A stretch of DNA of 28,998 nucleotides from Firmicutes bacterium UBA5388 (GCA_002409975.1 DHOO01000076.1:1-28998); one strand, 5' to 3'. Shown: positions 16,383 to 24,690, counted from the first letter of the stretch. Notes: generated by a model not told the origin, from the sequence alone. Program-made: numbers and translations.

Positions 16383-17150
16383 ATGTTCAAAATCTATTGC
16401 GCAAGACTGGTAGTTAGAATTGGGGTATTGATGGTTGCTATTCAAATATATTTAAGGGATAAGAACAGTTTGATTATTTCAAAGGGTTTATCTTTAAAGA
16501 ACGGTATCAAGCCTTTGCATCTTTTGTGGATGATACTTGCCGTCGAAATGATTTCAAAGTTTTTTCCGCAAAAAATAACAAGTATCGGTTGTCGTAAACA
16601 ATTTAAAGCTAACTATCGGGCAAGCGAAAGAATGCCGATTAAAGTAGAGATTACGAACTGGAAAAAACAGGAGAATATAGCCGCTAAAAAAGTATTTGCT
16701 GGCTGGTTTGGTGGAAATGCGCTCATCGCCATTTTGTATTTTACCAAGGTGTTAAGTGAAAGTGAAATGGTGTTATTATCTTTATTTTATTTTGTGGGCG
16801 ATTTGATTTGTGTGGTATTGTTCTGTCCTTTTCAGTCTTTTATTATGGAAAACCGTTGCTGTATAACGTGTCGTATCTTTAATTGGGATTCAATGATGTT
16901 CTGTACACCGTTGATTTTTATCCGGAGCATTTTCTCGTGGAGTTTAGTTTTAATAGCGCTAGTTTTATTAGTTTGGTGGGAGTTTGTATTTTGGAAATAT
17001 CCCCAACGCTTTTTTGAAAAAAGTAATGAAAATTTAAAATGTCAGCATTGTAATGAGCATCTTTGTCTGCTTAAGAAACTTATTGCGGCGCCAAGAAGGC
17101 TACCAAAGAGGAGGTTAGATGATTCTATTAACCAGAGACAAGAGAACTAG
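16383..17150 (+). CDS. Polytopic membrane protein of unknown function
   Basis: I do not recognise the 255-residue protein. It has about four to five hydrophobic segments (near 5-24, 43-60, 107-125, 128-150 and 175-205) and a basic loop around 65-95. Two cysteine groups stand out: NRCCITCRIFNWDSMM after the third or fourth segment, and CQHCNEHLC in the C-terminal tail, which could bind a metal. AGGAG is 12 bases from the ATG, longer than usual, so the true start may differ. Shared repeats link its control to marR. A weak terminator-like hairpin (17154-17175) follows. Confidence 0.6.
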   Translation: MFKIYCARLVVRIGVLMVAIQIYLRDKNSLIISKGLSLKNGIKPLHLLWMILAVEMISKFFPQKITSIGCRKQFKANYRASERMPIKVEITNWKKQENIAAKKVFAGWFGGNALIAILYFTKVLSESEMVLLSLFYFVGDLICVVLFCPFQSFIMENRCCITCRIFNWDSMMFCTPLIFIRSIFSWSLVLIALVLLVWWEFVFWKYPQRFFEKSNENLKCQHCNEHLCLLKKLIAAPRRLPKRRLDDSINQRQEN

Positions 17151-17153
17151 ACA

Positions 17154-17185
17154 AAGGAAGGTTGTTTGCCTCCTTGATTCTTTTG
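17154..17185 (+). terminator. Weak terminator after the 16383 gene
   Basis: AAGGAAGG (17154-17161) pairs with CCTCCTT (17169-17175) with one bulged base and a seven-base loop, followed by GATTCTTTT. Confidence 0.45.
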
Positions 17186-17235
17186 CCTGCTAACAACTAT
17201 GGTTAATGAAGGGAAAGATCAACAAATATAGAAGA

Positions 17236-17265
17236 TATCTAGTTAATGAAAACTTATACTAGATA
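17236..17265. repeat. 8-bp inverted repeat between two genes
   Basis: TATCTAGT (17236-17243) and ACTAGATA (17258-17265) flank a 14-base spacer. No T tract follows on either strand. Function unknown. Confidence 0.35.
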
Positions 17266-17290
17266 AGTAGAACCGCATTTGAACGGCAAA

Positions 17291-17320
17291 AAGAAAAAAT
17301 CCAGACAGTTTATTGCCTGG
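17291..17320 (-). terminator. Terminator of the tRNA-Arg gene
   Basis: On the minus strand CCAGGCA pairs with TGTCTGG, including one G-T pair, around ATAAAC, followed by ATTTTTTCTT. It begins about 16 bases past the tRNA 3' end. Confidence 0.75.
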
Positions 17321-17335
17321 AACCTTTATCATTAC

Positions 17336-17411
<76 letters not shown>

Positions 17412-17423
17412 GAAGCAATAATT

Positions 17424-17452
17424 ATATTATCATATTTGGTAGTAAAGTTCAA
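17424..17452 (-). promoter_or_regulatory. Promoter of the tRNA-Arg gene
   Basis: On the minus strand TTGAAC (17447-17452), 17 bases, TAATAT (17424-17429). The expected start is about six bases before the mature tRNA 5' end. Confidence 0.65.
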
Positions 17453-17673
17453 TCTTTTTCTCTTTTTTTCTTGTTTTTATGCTGATAGCCTGTGCTAAAC
17501 CAGAAATAAGGAAAACCACTATATTTATACTATATTGCATTTCTGTAGGTGCTTTTTTGGTTGCTTTGGGAGAATAGTTTTTAACGGTAAGTAGTTGTTG
17601 GTTGAGAAACTTAACATTGGTCATGGTCTTACCAAATTCGTGACGCAAACAAATAGTATAAGGAGGATTTGCT

Positions 17674-19329
17674 ATGGATTTAATTAAAGTTAAGCTTTTG
17701 GATGGAACAAAGACAGTTGCTAAAGGACAGACTATCCAGGAGATACTAGCAGCTTGGCCTGGGCAGAGTCATCCGCGGATCGTAGCCGCTAAAGTGAACA
17801 ATGATCTTCGGGAACTTTCTTACCGGCTGGAAAAAGATGTGGAGTTGACGCCAGTATACTTATCAAGCACCGATGGTATTCGGATTTATCGACGTACTCT
17901 AAAAATGGTTTTTATTAGGGCTGCTAAGGAAATCTTCCCTGATTGTCGGGTTAAGATTATGTATTCATTAAGTAAGGGTTTGTATGGAGAGTTGGAGATT
18001 GGGAGACACGTAATGGAGAAAGATCTTCGGCGGGTGGAGGAACGAATGAAGGAGATTATTGCCGCCGATGAGAAAATTGAAAAGATAAAAGTCTCTCTTG
18101 AAGAGGCGATTCAGTTTTTTAAGCAAGAGGGGTTAACTGACAAGGTAAACTTGATGAACTATAAGCAACTCCCCGAAGTTTCGGTCTACCGCTCTGGATG
18201 GTACCATGATTACTATTTTGGCTATATGTTGCCAAGCACCGGTTTTTTAAAAGAGTTTGAATTGGTTTTTCATCTTCCTGGTTTTATTCTACGCTTTCCT
18301 TCTGAACATTCTCAAGAAAAAGTTCCTCCTTTTGTTGAGCAGAGAAAATTATCCCGGGTTTTTTATGAGTATGAAAAATGGGGTCAGGTATTACAAGTTA
18401 GTGACGTGGCTTCCCTTAATAGGATTGTTGAAGAGGGAAAAGGGGGAGATTTAATTCGTCTGGCTGAAGCTCTTCAAGAAAAGAAGATCGCTCAGATTGC
18501 CGACGAGATTACTAAAGAACGAGAGCGGATCCGGGTGGTGATGATTGCCGGTCCATCTTCTTCGGGAAAAACCACTTTTGCTCAGCGGCTTTCGATCCAA
18601 CTGAGGGTTAATGGGGTTAAACCGATCTCGCTCTCTTTAGATGATTATTTTGTTAGTAGGGAGTTTACCCCTCTAAATGAAAAGGGAGAACCGGATTTTG
18701 AGGCTTTAGAAGCTATTGACCTGAAGCTTTTTAATGAGCAGCTAGCCGATTTAATCATGGGTGAGAAGGTAGAAATTCCCCGCTTTAATTTTATGCAAGG
18801 AAAACGGGAATACCGGGGAGAGATTCTTCAGATTAGACCGGATCAACCGATTATTATCGAAGGTATTCATGGATTAAATGAAAAACTTACCCAATCAGTT
18901 CCTAAAGATCGTAAATTTAAAGTATACATTAGTGCTTTAACTCAGTTAAACATGGATAATCATAATCGGATTCCAACAACGGATAATCGTTTAATTCGGA
19001 GGATAGTCCGGGATAGTCAATTCCGTTCCCATGACGCCTTGACTACTTTGCGCCTTTGGCCGGCGGTAAGGAGAGGGGAAGAAAAAAACATTTTTCCTTT
19101 CCAAGAAGAAGCTGATATTATGTTTAACTCCGCGCTTATTTACGAACTAGCTATTTTAAAAAGGTATGTGGAACCGTTGCTAACCGCGATTCCACCAGAT
19201 TCCCCCGAATACTGTGAAGCAAAAAGATTGCTTAAGTTTACTGCTTACTTCTCTCCCTTGAGTGAGCAGGAAGTGCCTTCTAATTCTATACTTAAAGAAT
19301 TTATTGGCGGAAGTTGTTTCGTTTGTTAG
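17674..19329 (+). CDS. Nucleoside (uridine-type) kinase with TGS and ThrRS-like N-terminal domains
   Basis: The 551-residue protein combines three parts. A TGS domain (about 1-62) and a domain like the editing/SAD region of threonyl-tRNA synthetase (about 65-230) precede a uridine-kinase-like P-loop domain (about 285-480). Walker A is GPSSSGKTT (293-301), followed by SLDDYFVSREFTP, where the DDYF motif is typical of uridine kinases, and IIIEGIHGLN. This architecture is known in Bacillota and Thermotogota, usually annotated as nucleoside kinase; the job of the tRNA-synthetase-like half is not known. ATAAGGAGG precedes the ATG. It stands alone between tRNA-Arg and lysA. The exact substrate is inferred. 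Confidence 0.9.
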   Translation: MDLIKVKLLDGTKTVAKGQTIQEILAAWPGQSHPRIVAAKVNNDLRELSYRLEKDVELTPVYLSSTDGIRIYRRTLKMVFIRAAKEIFPDCRVKIMYSLSKGLYGELEIGRHVMEKDLRRVEERMKEIIAADEKIEKIKVSLEEAIQFFKQEGLTDKVNLMNYKQLPEVSVYRSGWYHDYYFGYMLPSTGFLKEFELVFHLPGFILRFPSEHSQEKVPPFVEQRKLSRVFYEYEKWGQVLQVSDVASLNRIVEEGKGGDLIRLAEALQEKKIAQIADEITKERERIRVVMIAGPSSSGKTTFAQRLSIQLRVNGVKPISLSLDDYFVSREFTPLNEKGEPDFEALEAIDLKLFNEQLADLIMGEKVEIPRFNFMQGKREYRGEILQIRPDQPIIIEGIHGLNEKLTQSVPKDRKFKVYISALTQLNMDNHNRIPTTDNRLIRRIVRDSQFRSHDALTTLRLWPAVRRGEEKNIFPFQEEADIMFNSALIYELAILKRYVEPLLTAIPPDSPEYCEAKRLLKFTAYFSPLSEQEVPSNSILKEFIGGSCFVC

Positions 19330-19637
19330 ATACTCCCTCACTCCAGGCTTGCTGGGGCAAGCGAAAAGATGAACATGGGGATGCTCGATTAAACATCGGC
19401 AAACTTTCACACGAGTGACCAGTGATGAACTTCAAGATAGAAGCTGTTTCTTTCTATTGAAAGTTTTTAGTTTAACAGTAACTATTCTTGACTTTTCTTT
19501 GATGCCGATGATAAAATTAATGAAAATTTGAATAATGGGTAAGATTCCGATCTAATGATCTTTTTGATTACTGCCCGTATAATATAAAATATGCTAGTTA
19601 CACTCTAGTAAGGAGTTGTCGTTTAAGGAGGAGTAAA
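19330..19637 (+). promoter_or_regulatory. kinase-lysA intergenic region with promoter at 19488-19517
   Basis: Non-coding. A six-base-pair hairpin (GCTTGC/GCAAGC, 19347-19362) follows the kinase gene without a T tract. TTGACT (19488-19493), 18 bases, TAAAAT (19512-19517) is the best promoter for lysA. TATAAT at 19578-19583 is a second possible -10 without a good -35. The leader after 19517 is about 115 bases, too short for a lysine riboswitch. Confidence 0.55.
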
Positions 19638-20987
19638 ATGACCGCCTCTGAATTTTTTCAGCGCGATTTCGCAACTAATCACTTAGGGCATTTAGAGATT
19701 GGCGGCTGTGATGCTGTCGATCTGGTTAAAGATTATGGTACTCCCCTTTATGTAATGGATGAGAAGAAGATCCGTGCAAATTGCCGTGATTATTTGCAAG
19801 CTCTGGGGGAGATCTACCCTGATGCAGATGTTATCTATGCGGGAAAAGCATTTTTAACGAAAGCGATTTGTGGCTTGATTTATCAGGAAGGGCTCGGTTT
19901 GGATGTGGTGTCGGGTGGAGAACTTTATACCGCGCTTCATGCTGGGTTTCCGCCAGAACGAATTTATTTCCACGGAAATAATAAATCTCATGAAGAATTA
20001 CTTTTTGCCCTTCGTCAAGGAGTGGGGCAGATTATGGTTGATGGATTAATGGAACTGGAGACCCTGATCCAATTAGCTATTGAGACCCGAACCCGGCCAG
20101 GAGTGATTTTCCGGCTAACGCCGGGTATCGAAGCACATACTCATACTTATAACCAGACCGGTCAGGAGGATTCCAAGTTTGGGATGGGGATTAATGATGG
20201 AGTAGCTTTACATGCGGTAAAGATGGCTCTACGTTCTCCTCACATTAAACTTTTGGGTTTTCATTCCCATATTGGTTCACAGATCTTTGAAGTTGCTCCT
20301 TTTGAAGCCGCCATTAAGGTGATGGGAGAATTCTTAGTAGAAGTAAGGAAACAAACTGGCTATGTGGCCCAAGTACTTGATCTTGGGGGCGGACTAGGTA
20401 TTAGTTATAATAAAGAGGAAAAACCAATGTCAATTCGGGAAGCTGTTACTAGGATTGGCGAGATGGTTCGCGAGAGTTTGACTGCCCTTGAATACCCACT
20501 ACCCCATTTAATTCTGGAACCTGGTCGTTCGATTGTAGGTAGTGCGGGGACTACTCTTTACACCGTAGGTACTGTTAAAGAATTACCAGGGATTAGGAAA
20601 TATGTGGCTGTAGATGGGGGCATGACCGATAATCCCAGGGTAGCATTATACCAGGCGGTTTATGAGGCGGTGCTAGCTAATAAAATGTATGAGCAGGTTA
20701 CTGAAGTTGTTACAATCACCGGAAAATGCTGCGAATCCGGGGATATGTTAATCTGGGATTTACCCATTGTTTCTCCAAAACCAGGAGATATTTTGGCTGC
20801 TTTTTCCACTGGGGCCTATAATTACTCGATGGCAAGTAATTATAATCGGCTTCCCCGTGCGGCTGTGGTGTTAGTAGCGGAGGGTCAGGCGGATCTGATT
20901 GTTGCGCGAGAAACTTATGAGCAGCTGGTTCAGAATGATTTAATGCCTAAACGTTTAAAAGTTAACCCTAAAATAATCGCTAAATGA
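19638..20987 (+). CDS. lysA: Diaminopimelate decarboxylase
   Basis: LysA removes CO2 from meso-diaminopimelate to make lysine, the last step of the pathway. The 449-residue PLP enzyme of fold type III has the cofactor lysine Lys70 (YAGKAF), the GFHSHIGSQI strand (207-216), the phosphate-binding GGGLG (250-254), EPGRSI (294-299) and the catalytic CCESGD (364-369) contributed to the partner subunit. AAGGAGGAG precedes the ATG. It is a single-gene unit ended by the hairpin at 21053-21081. Confidence 0.96.
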   Translation: MTASEFFQRDFATNHLGHLEIGGCDAVDLVKDYGTPLYVMDEKKIRANCRDYLQALGEIYPDADVIYAGKAFLTKAICGLIYQEGLGLDVVSGGELYTALHAGFPPERIYFHGNNKSHEELLFALRQGVGQIMVDGLMELETLIQLAIETRTRPGVIFRLTPGIEAHTHTYNQTGQEDSKFGMGINDGVALHAVKMALRSPHIKLLGFHSHIGSQIFEVAPFEAAIKVMGEFLVEVRKQTGYVAQVLDLGGGLGISYNKEEKPMSIREAVTRIGEMVRESLTALEYPLPHLILEPGRSIVGSAGTTLYTVGTVKELPGIRKYVAVDGGMTDNPRVALYQAVYEAVLANKMYEQVTEVVTITGKCCESGDMLIWDLPIVSPKPGDILAAFSTGAYNYSMASNYNRLPRAAVVLVAEGQADLIVARETYEQLVQNDLMPKRLKVNPKIIAK

Positions 20988-21052
20988 TTTAATGCTATAT
21001 TTACCTTAAGAGGCTGAGATTAAGCGCCGGTTGGTGAAGACAACTGTTTAGA

Positions 21053-21083
21053 AGACGGGGAGAATATTCCCGTCTGTTTTTAT
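21053..21083 (+). terminator. Intrinsic terminator after lysA
   Basis: AGACGGG plus two inner pairs (21053-21061) pair with 21067-21075 around a five-base loop, followed by GTTTTT. Outer bases 21014-21020 and 21082-21088 can also pair (CTGAGAT with ATCTCGG), which would compete with or extend the hairpin. Confidence 0.75.
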
Positions 21084-21089
21084 CTCGGA

Positions 21090-21112
21090 GGTAGTCGCTT
21101 ACGCCGGCTACC
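21090..21112. repeat. Dispersed 23-bp imperfect palindrome, copy 2 (inverted)
   Basis: Its reverse complement matches 2-24 at 21 of 23 positions. The two differences keep the outer pairing GGTAG/CTACC. Confidence 0.65.
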
Positions 21113-21166
21113 TTTTGACAGCACGAAGTGCTCTAAATCAAGGCCAGGTGAATCAACAAGTAAAGT

Positions 21167-21198
21167 CCGCTTTATAGTCCATCCTGGACTAAAAGCGG
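21167..21198. repeat. 13-bp hairpin with one bulge
   Basis: CCGCTTT-A-TAGTCC (21167-21180) pairs with GGACTA-AAAGCGG (21186-21198) around ATCCT. There is no T tract, so it is not a plain terminator. Confidence 0.6.
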
Positions 21199-21295
21199 CT
21201 CGCGACCTCCATGTCGACCTCCGCTTCACCAAGAATAAAAGGATACAACGCAAAAAGCTTTAAATCTATTTTAGCTGGTACAAGTAGGAAATTTA

Positions 21296-21304
21296 TGTTA
21301 TAAT
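21296..21304 (+). promoter_or_regulatory. Extended -10 promoter of the site-2 protease gene
   Basis: TG-T-TATAAT (21296-21304) is a perfect extended -10. The -35 position 17 bases upstream (TGGTAC) is poor, as is usual for such promoters. Confidence 0.6.
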
Positions 21305-21337
21305 ATCTTGAGGTTATTATAAATTAGGGGTGTTAAA

Positions 21338-21982
21338 ATGCCCGAACTTTATATGATTATTTTAGCCGGGCCCATTATCCTTTTTTCTCTGGTGATTCAC
21401 GAATTTGCCCATGGTTTCGTCTCGGTTAAACTAGGAGATCCAACTCCGAGATGGCAGGGGCGGTTAACTTTGAATCCATTAGCCCACCTCGACCCTCTCG
21501 GTACCCTGATGCTGATTTTGACCATGATCAAAGGTTTTGGTTTTGGATGGGCTAAACCAGTCCAGATTAACCCAAATTATTATAAAAACCCAATGAAAGG
21601 CAGTATGCTTGTAGCCTTAGCCGGACCCGCTTCCAACTTCGTGTTGGCTCTTATTTTTGGTTTACCTTTAAGACTATTTAATGCCGGTTTATTGAGAGTG
21701 CCTTTCAATCCGGATTTTCTCGGACTAATCATTAAGTTTTTTTATATCGGCCTCTTACTAAACCTTAGTTTAGCCTTTTTCAATCTAATTCCCATTCCGC
21801 CTCTTGATGGCTCGAGGCTAGTTCGTTATTTTCTACGGGGACGAGCTTTTGAGATTTATAGTAATTTAGAACGTTATGGCTTTTTTATTTTATTTGGTTT
21901 TTTATTGATCGGTGGAGATGTTTTTAGTAGATATCTTTCGATGATTATCCAATATTTTGTCTTTTTAATTACAGGTATATAA
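21338..21982 (+). CDS. Site-2 protease family (M50) membrane metalloprotease
   Basis: This 214-residue intramembrane zinc protease is of the short M50 group without a PDZ domain. The zinc site is HEFAH (21-25) with the third ligand Asp157 in PIPPLDGSR. The conserved NPLAHLDPLG (46-55) and GPASN (96-100) are present, and about five to six membrane helices are seen. Such proteins are common next to scpA/scpB in Bacillota; targets are mostly unknown. TTAGGGGTG lies upstream of the ATG. A possible promoter for the following genes (TATAAT at 21992-21997) and a CTGTGC/GCACAG inverted pair (22009, 22041) lie just after it. Confidence 0.92.
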   Translation: MPELYMIILAGPIILFSLVIHEFAHGFVSVKLGDPTPRWQGRLTLNPLAHLDPLGTLMLILTMIKGFGFGWAKPVQINPNYYKNPMKGSMLVALAGPASNFVLALIFGLPLRLFNAGLLRVPFNPDFLGLIIKFFYIGLLLNLSLAFFNLIPIPPLDGSRLVRYFLRGRAFEIYSNLERYGFFILFGFLLIGGDVFSRYLSMIIQYFVFLITGI

Positions 21983-22123
21983 GTCAAATTGTATAATTAA
22001 GACTTGTTCTGTGCTAAGTCGTTTCCTACTGCTATTGTTTGCACAGAGGTAAATAAAAACCGGTAAACAACCGGATTTTCCAGACTAAATTGAACGAGAG
22101 GATAAAAGGAAGGGAGGATGACT

Positions 22124-22636
22124 ATGGCCTCCTGGCAAAGGGTTTTCGATCTATTTCGACGCAAACTGAAGCATACTGATCGGGAATTTGTGGAAAGTTA
22201 TCTGGATGAAGCAGGACTTTTTCTGTTTACGCAGATGAGCTATGCTGATCAAAAACACTCCGTTAAGGTAGCGCGGTTTCTTTTAAACGAAGGAGTGAAT
22301 ACTAAAGGGGTTAATTTAAAGCTCCTGCTCCAAGGGGCTTTGCTCCATGACACCGGAAAAGTAAAAGGAGAAATCTCCTGGTTTAATCGGCTTATTGTTG
22401 GGCTTATTCGGAGATGCTTTCCTGGGGTAAGGGAGAAATGGGGGCAGAGAGGGAAAAGCTCTTTAAATCACGCTTTATATGTTGATCTGAACCACCCTTC
22501 CCGTGGCGCTTACCTGGCAGAGAGCCTAGGGATTGACTCAAAAGTTGTTTCTTTGATTAAACATCATCATGATAAGATAACGGATGGCGCTGATTTAGAA
22601 CTTATTCTGTTACAAACTGCTGATGGAAAAAATTAA
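22124..22636 (+). CDS. HD-domain protein (putative phosphohydrolase)
   Basis: The 170-residue protein has the HD metal-site pattern: His45, His75-Asp76 in LLHDTGK, His124, a histidine cluster at 147-149 and Asp167. This predicts a metal-dependent phosphohydrolase, probably acting on nucleotides, but the substrate is unknown. I chose ATG 22124 because AGGGAGG ends six bases before it; the ATG at 22118 directly abuts that site. It ends five bases before scpA, which lacks its own clear ribosome binding site, so the two are probably coupled. Confidence 0.85.
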   Translation: MASWQRVFDLFRRKLKHTDREFVESYLDEAGLFLFTQMSYADQKHSVKVARFLLNEGVNTKGVNLKLLLQGALLHDTGKVKGEISWFNRLIVGLIRRCFPGVREKWGQRGKSSLNHALYVDLNHPSRGAYLAESLGIDSKVVSLIKHHHDKITDGADLELILLQTADGKN

Positions 22637-22641
22637 TCATA

Positions 22642-23385
22642 ATGGAAGAACAAGATGTTTATCAAATCAAATTGGATGTCTTTGAAGGGCCTTTAGATCT
22701 TCTTTTACACCTAATTGAACGGGCGGAGATCGATATTTACAACATCCCAATTGTTGAGGTTACAGACCAGTTCTTAGCCTATCTTCAAACGATGGAACTT
22801 TTAAACCTACAAATGGCGGCCGATTTCCTCTTAATGGCTGCTACGCTAATGCAGATTAAAGCCCGTATGTTACTTCCGCGACCAGCGGTGGAAACTGAAG
22901 ATGATGAGGAGGATGAAGGCGATCCTAGGCTGGAATTGGTGGAAAGATTGTTGGAATATAAAAAGGTTAAAGAAATTGCCAGTGAGCTTAAAGATAAGGA
23001 AATGCAATCTAGCAAGTACTTTTCCCGTTCCGGTGGTTACTTTCCAGATCGAGAAACAGCTACTATTTCCCATCCGGCAGGAGAGGTTACTCTTTGGGAT
23101 TTAGTTCAGGCTTTTGGGACCCTCCTTGAAAGTTTGATCCCCCGGTTGGAGCTGGAGGGGATGCCTCAGGAACAATACTCGATTCAGGATAAGATGGAGG
23201 ATATTATAGCCAGCTTGGCTCGGAAACCACAGGTTTATTTTAGTGTTCTTTTTGCTAATCTTACCTCTAAAAAAGCGATGGTCACTTCTTTTCTAGCTTT
23301 ACTGGAACTAATTCGCCTTCGTAAAGTAGTGGTTCAACAGGAACAGGTTTTTGGCGAAATCGTAATCTCTCGGTGGGAGGATTAA
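22642..23385 (+). CDS. scpA: Segregation and condensation protein A
   Basis: ScpA is the kleisin that bridges the two heads of the SMC dimer and recruits ScpB for chromosome compaction and segregation. The 247-residue protein starts with the signature YQIKLDVFEGPLDLLLHLI and contains the N-terminal helical domain. An acidic linker (about 85-97, TEDDEEDEGD) and the C-terminal winged-helix domain (about 180-245) follow. No clear ribosome binding site precedes the ATG, so translation is probably coupled to the HD-domain gene. scpB follows after three bases. Confidence 0.95.
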   Translation: MEEQDVYQIKLDVFEGPLDLLLHLIERAEIDIYNIPIVEVTDQFLAYLQTMELLNLQMAADFLLMAATLMQIKARMLLPRPAVETEDDEEDEGDPRLELVERLLEYKKVKEIASELKDKEMQSSKYFSRSGGYFPDRETATISHPAGEVTLWDLVQAFGTLLESLIPRLELEGMPQEQYSIQDKMEDIIASLARKPQVYFSVLFANLTSKKAMVTSFLALLELIRLRKVVVQQEQVFGEIVISRWED

Positions 23386-23388
23386 GAG

Positions 23389-23940
23389 ATGAATTTAGCA
23401 TTAACCACAGCAGTAATCGAAGCCTTAATCTTTGCTTCTTCGGAACCAGTTACCGTGAAGGAGATAGCAGTGATTTTAGAAATTAGTGAAGTGACTGTTA
23501 AACAGATCGTTGAGGACTTAATGAAGGAATATAAAAACCAACGGCGGGGCATTCAAATAATGGAAGTAGTAGATGGCTACCATTTTGTTACTAATCCAGA
23601 GTGCGCTATTTATCTCGAAAAGTTAAGGAAAGTACCCCGTCAGACGCCGCTCTCTCAGGCTGCTTTAGAAACACTGGCGATTGTTGCCTACAAACAGCCA
23701 ATTACTAGAGCAGAGATTGAAGTTCTTCGGGGAGTAAGGGTTGATAGTTCCCTTTCAACGCTGGTGGAAAGGGGTTTAATTCAGGAGGCTGGGCGTAAGG
23801 ATGGACCCGGTCGTCCCATTTTATACGTAACTACTAAGGACTTTTTAAAATATTTTGGGCTCAAAAATCTAGATGATTTACCAATGGTTGACGATTGGAC
23901 CAATCACCAACAATTTGAAATTAATTTAACCGCTGATTAA
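23389..23940 (+). CDS. scpB: Segregation and condensation protein B
   Basis: ScpB dimers bind the ScpA kleisin and complete the SMC-ScpAB complex. The 183-residue protein has two winged-helix domains. The family signatures EALIFASSEPVTVKEIA near the start, LETLAIVAYKQPITRAEIE (about 101-119), RGVRVDSSLSTLVERGLI and GPGRPILYVTT are all present. GGGAGG within the end of scpA serves as ribosome binding site. Length and order are typical. Confidence 0.96.
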   Translation: MNLALTTAVIEALIFASSEPVTVKEIAVILEISEVTVKQIVEDLMKEYKNQRRGIQIMEVVDGYHFVTNPECAIYLEKLRKVPRQTPLSQAALETLAIVAYKQPITRAEIEVLRGVRVDSSLSTLVERGLIQEAGRKDGPGRPILYVTTKDFLKYFGLKNLDDLPMVDDWTNHQQFEINLTAD

Positions 23941-23968
23941 TCTGGAGAAGATAAATGGAGGGATGAGG

Positions 23969-24292
23969 GTGAAGGTAAATTTTAAACTCAGTAGAGATAC
24001 TAATTATTATTTTGGTTTATTCCTTTTAATATTAGCTTCAGCTTCCATCGTATGGGCTTTTTTCAATGATGGTTTTGACCCGGAAGATTTTTTGGTCTAT
24101 TTTCTTATCTATGCCTGGGGATTTACTTTATTGTTAAAGAGTGACTCGGAATTTCGCCTCCGCCGGTTGGAGGAGGCGATGACTTCTCTCCAATCTCGGT
24201 GTGAGCAAATAGAAAAGACTTTAAACCGGTCGGAAGAAAGAACGGAAGATCAAGAAGAACCAGCGAGCGAGTTCTATCAGGAATTTTATTGA
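23969..24292 (+). CDS. Small membrane protein with coiled-coil tail
   Basis: I do not recognise the 107-residue protein. Two hydrophobic segments (about 14-31 and 40-56) are followed by an amphipathic, charged tail (about 60-107) that could form a coiled coil. GTG 23969 lies six bases after GGAGGG, while ATG 23963 directly abuts it, so GTG is preferred. It is 28 bases after scpB and in the same direction, probably the last gene of that operon. Confidence 0.6.
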   Translation: MKVNFKLSRDTNYYFGLFLLILASASIVWAFFNDGFDPEDFLVYFLIYAWGFTLLLKSDSEFRLRRLEEAMTSLQSRCEQIEKTLNRSEERTEDQEEPASEFYQEFY

Positions 24293-24587
24293 ATGCTCCA
24301 TATTGGAATTGACGCCTGTAGGAGCAGAAAGCGTTAGTTTCAAAAGCAGATGATCCGGCTCTTCTTAAAACCAAGGAAGCAAATGCAGCGGCCAAAGCGA
24401 TGTTAAGGAAGATCTGGGTAAAAGACGCTCACAACTAGGAGGTTGGCCAGATTTTATGTTGAATTATTCGTCATATTAGGCTTAAAATAATTGGAGATCT
24501 CCGGGTTACGGATCTTGGTTTGCTTTAGAGGCATAAATTCCCTGTTCCAACTGGTTAACTGATGTGAAAGAATAAAGAATACTATAA
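24293..24587 (+). other. Gap with a short coding-like fragment
   Basis: About 295 bases without a recognisable gene. One plus-strand frame after a stop near 24320 reads ADDPALLKTKEANAAAKAML and ends at a stop near 24440, with good codon composition but no start codon. It may be the tail of a lost gene. The remainder shows nothing I can support. Confidence 0.35.
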
Positions 24588-24623
24588 GTAAAGAAAAAGC
24601 GCCTGATGGCGCTTTTTCTTTAC
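24588..24623. terminator. Bidirectional terminator between convergent genes
   Basis: A perfect 16-bp stem around TGAT, with A-rich left and T-rich right arms (AAAGAAAAAGCGCC and its complement), works on both strands. It ends the scpAB transcript and the minus-strand RACo operon. Confidence 0.92.
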
Positions 24624-24690
24624 CGAATACCGGGTTAGTGTATTAGGAGGGAGTATTTGCGGGGAAAAGTTGGCAATAAGGCGTTACATC

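Larger units (their letters stand above)
20988..21337 (+). other. Structured intergenic region between lysA and the site-2 protease
   Basis: About 350 bases, no gene, dense in secondary structure. In order: a three-way-junction-like fold at 21014-21088 that includes the lysA terminator hairpin, the dispersed palindrome (21090-21112), the palindrome AGCAC-GAA-GTGCT (21120-21132), a 13-bp hairpin (21167-21198), two copies of CGACCTCC (21203 and 21215), and the protease promoter near 21296. GGTGAA (21147) and TTCACC (21225) could close a larger stem around the hairpin. Confidence 0.6.

Noticed and set aside
19518..19637. Lysine riboswitch in the lysA leader
   Set aside because: The leader is about 115 bases, shorter than the L-box aptamer plus expression platform, and I could not find the conserved L-box segments.
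22118..22636. ATG 22118 as start of the HD-domain gene
   Set aside because: It directly abuts AGGGAGG with no spacing; ATG 22124 has the proper six-base distance.
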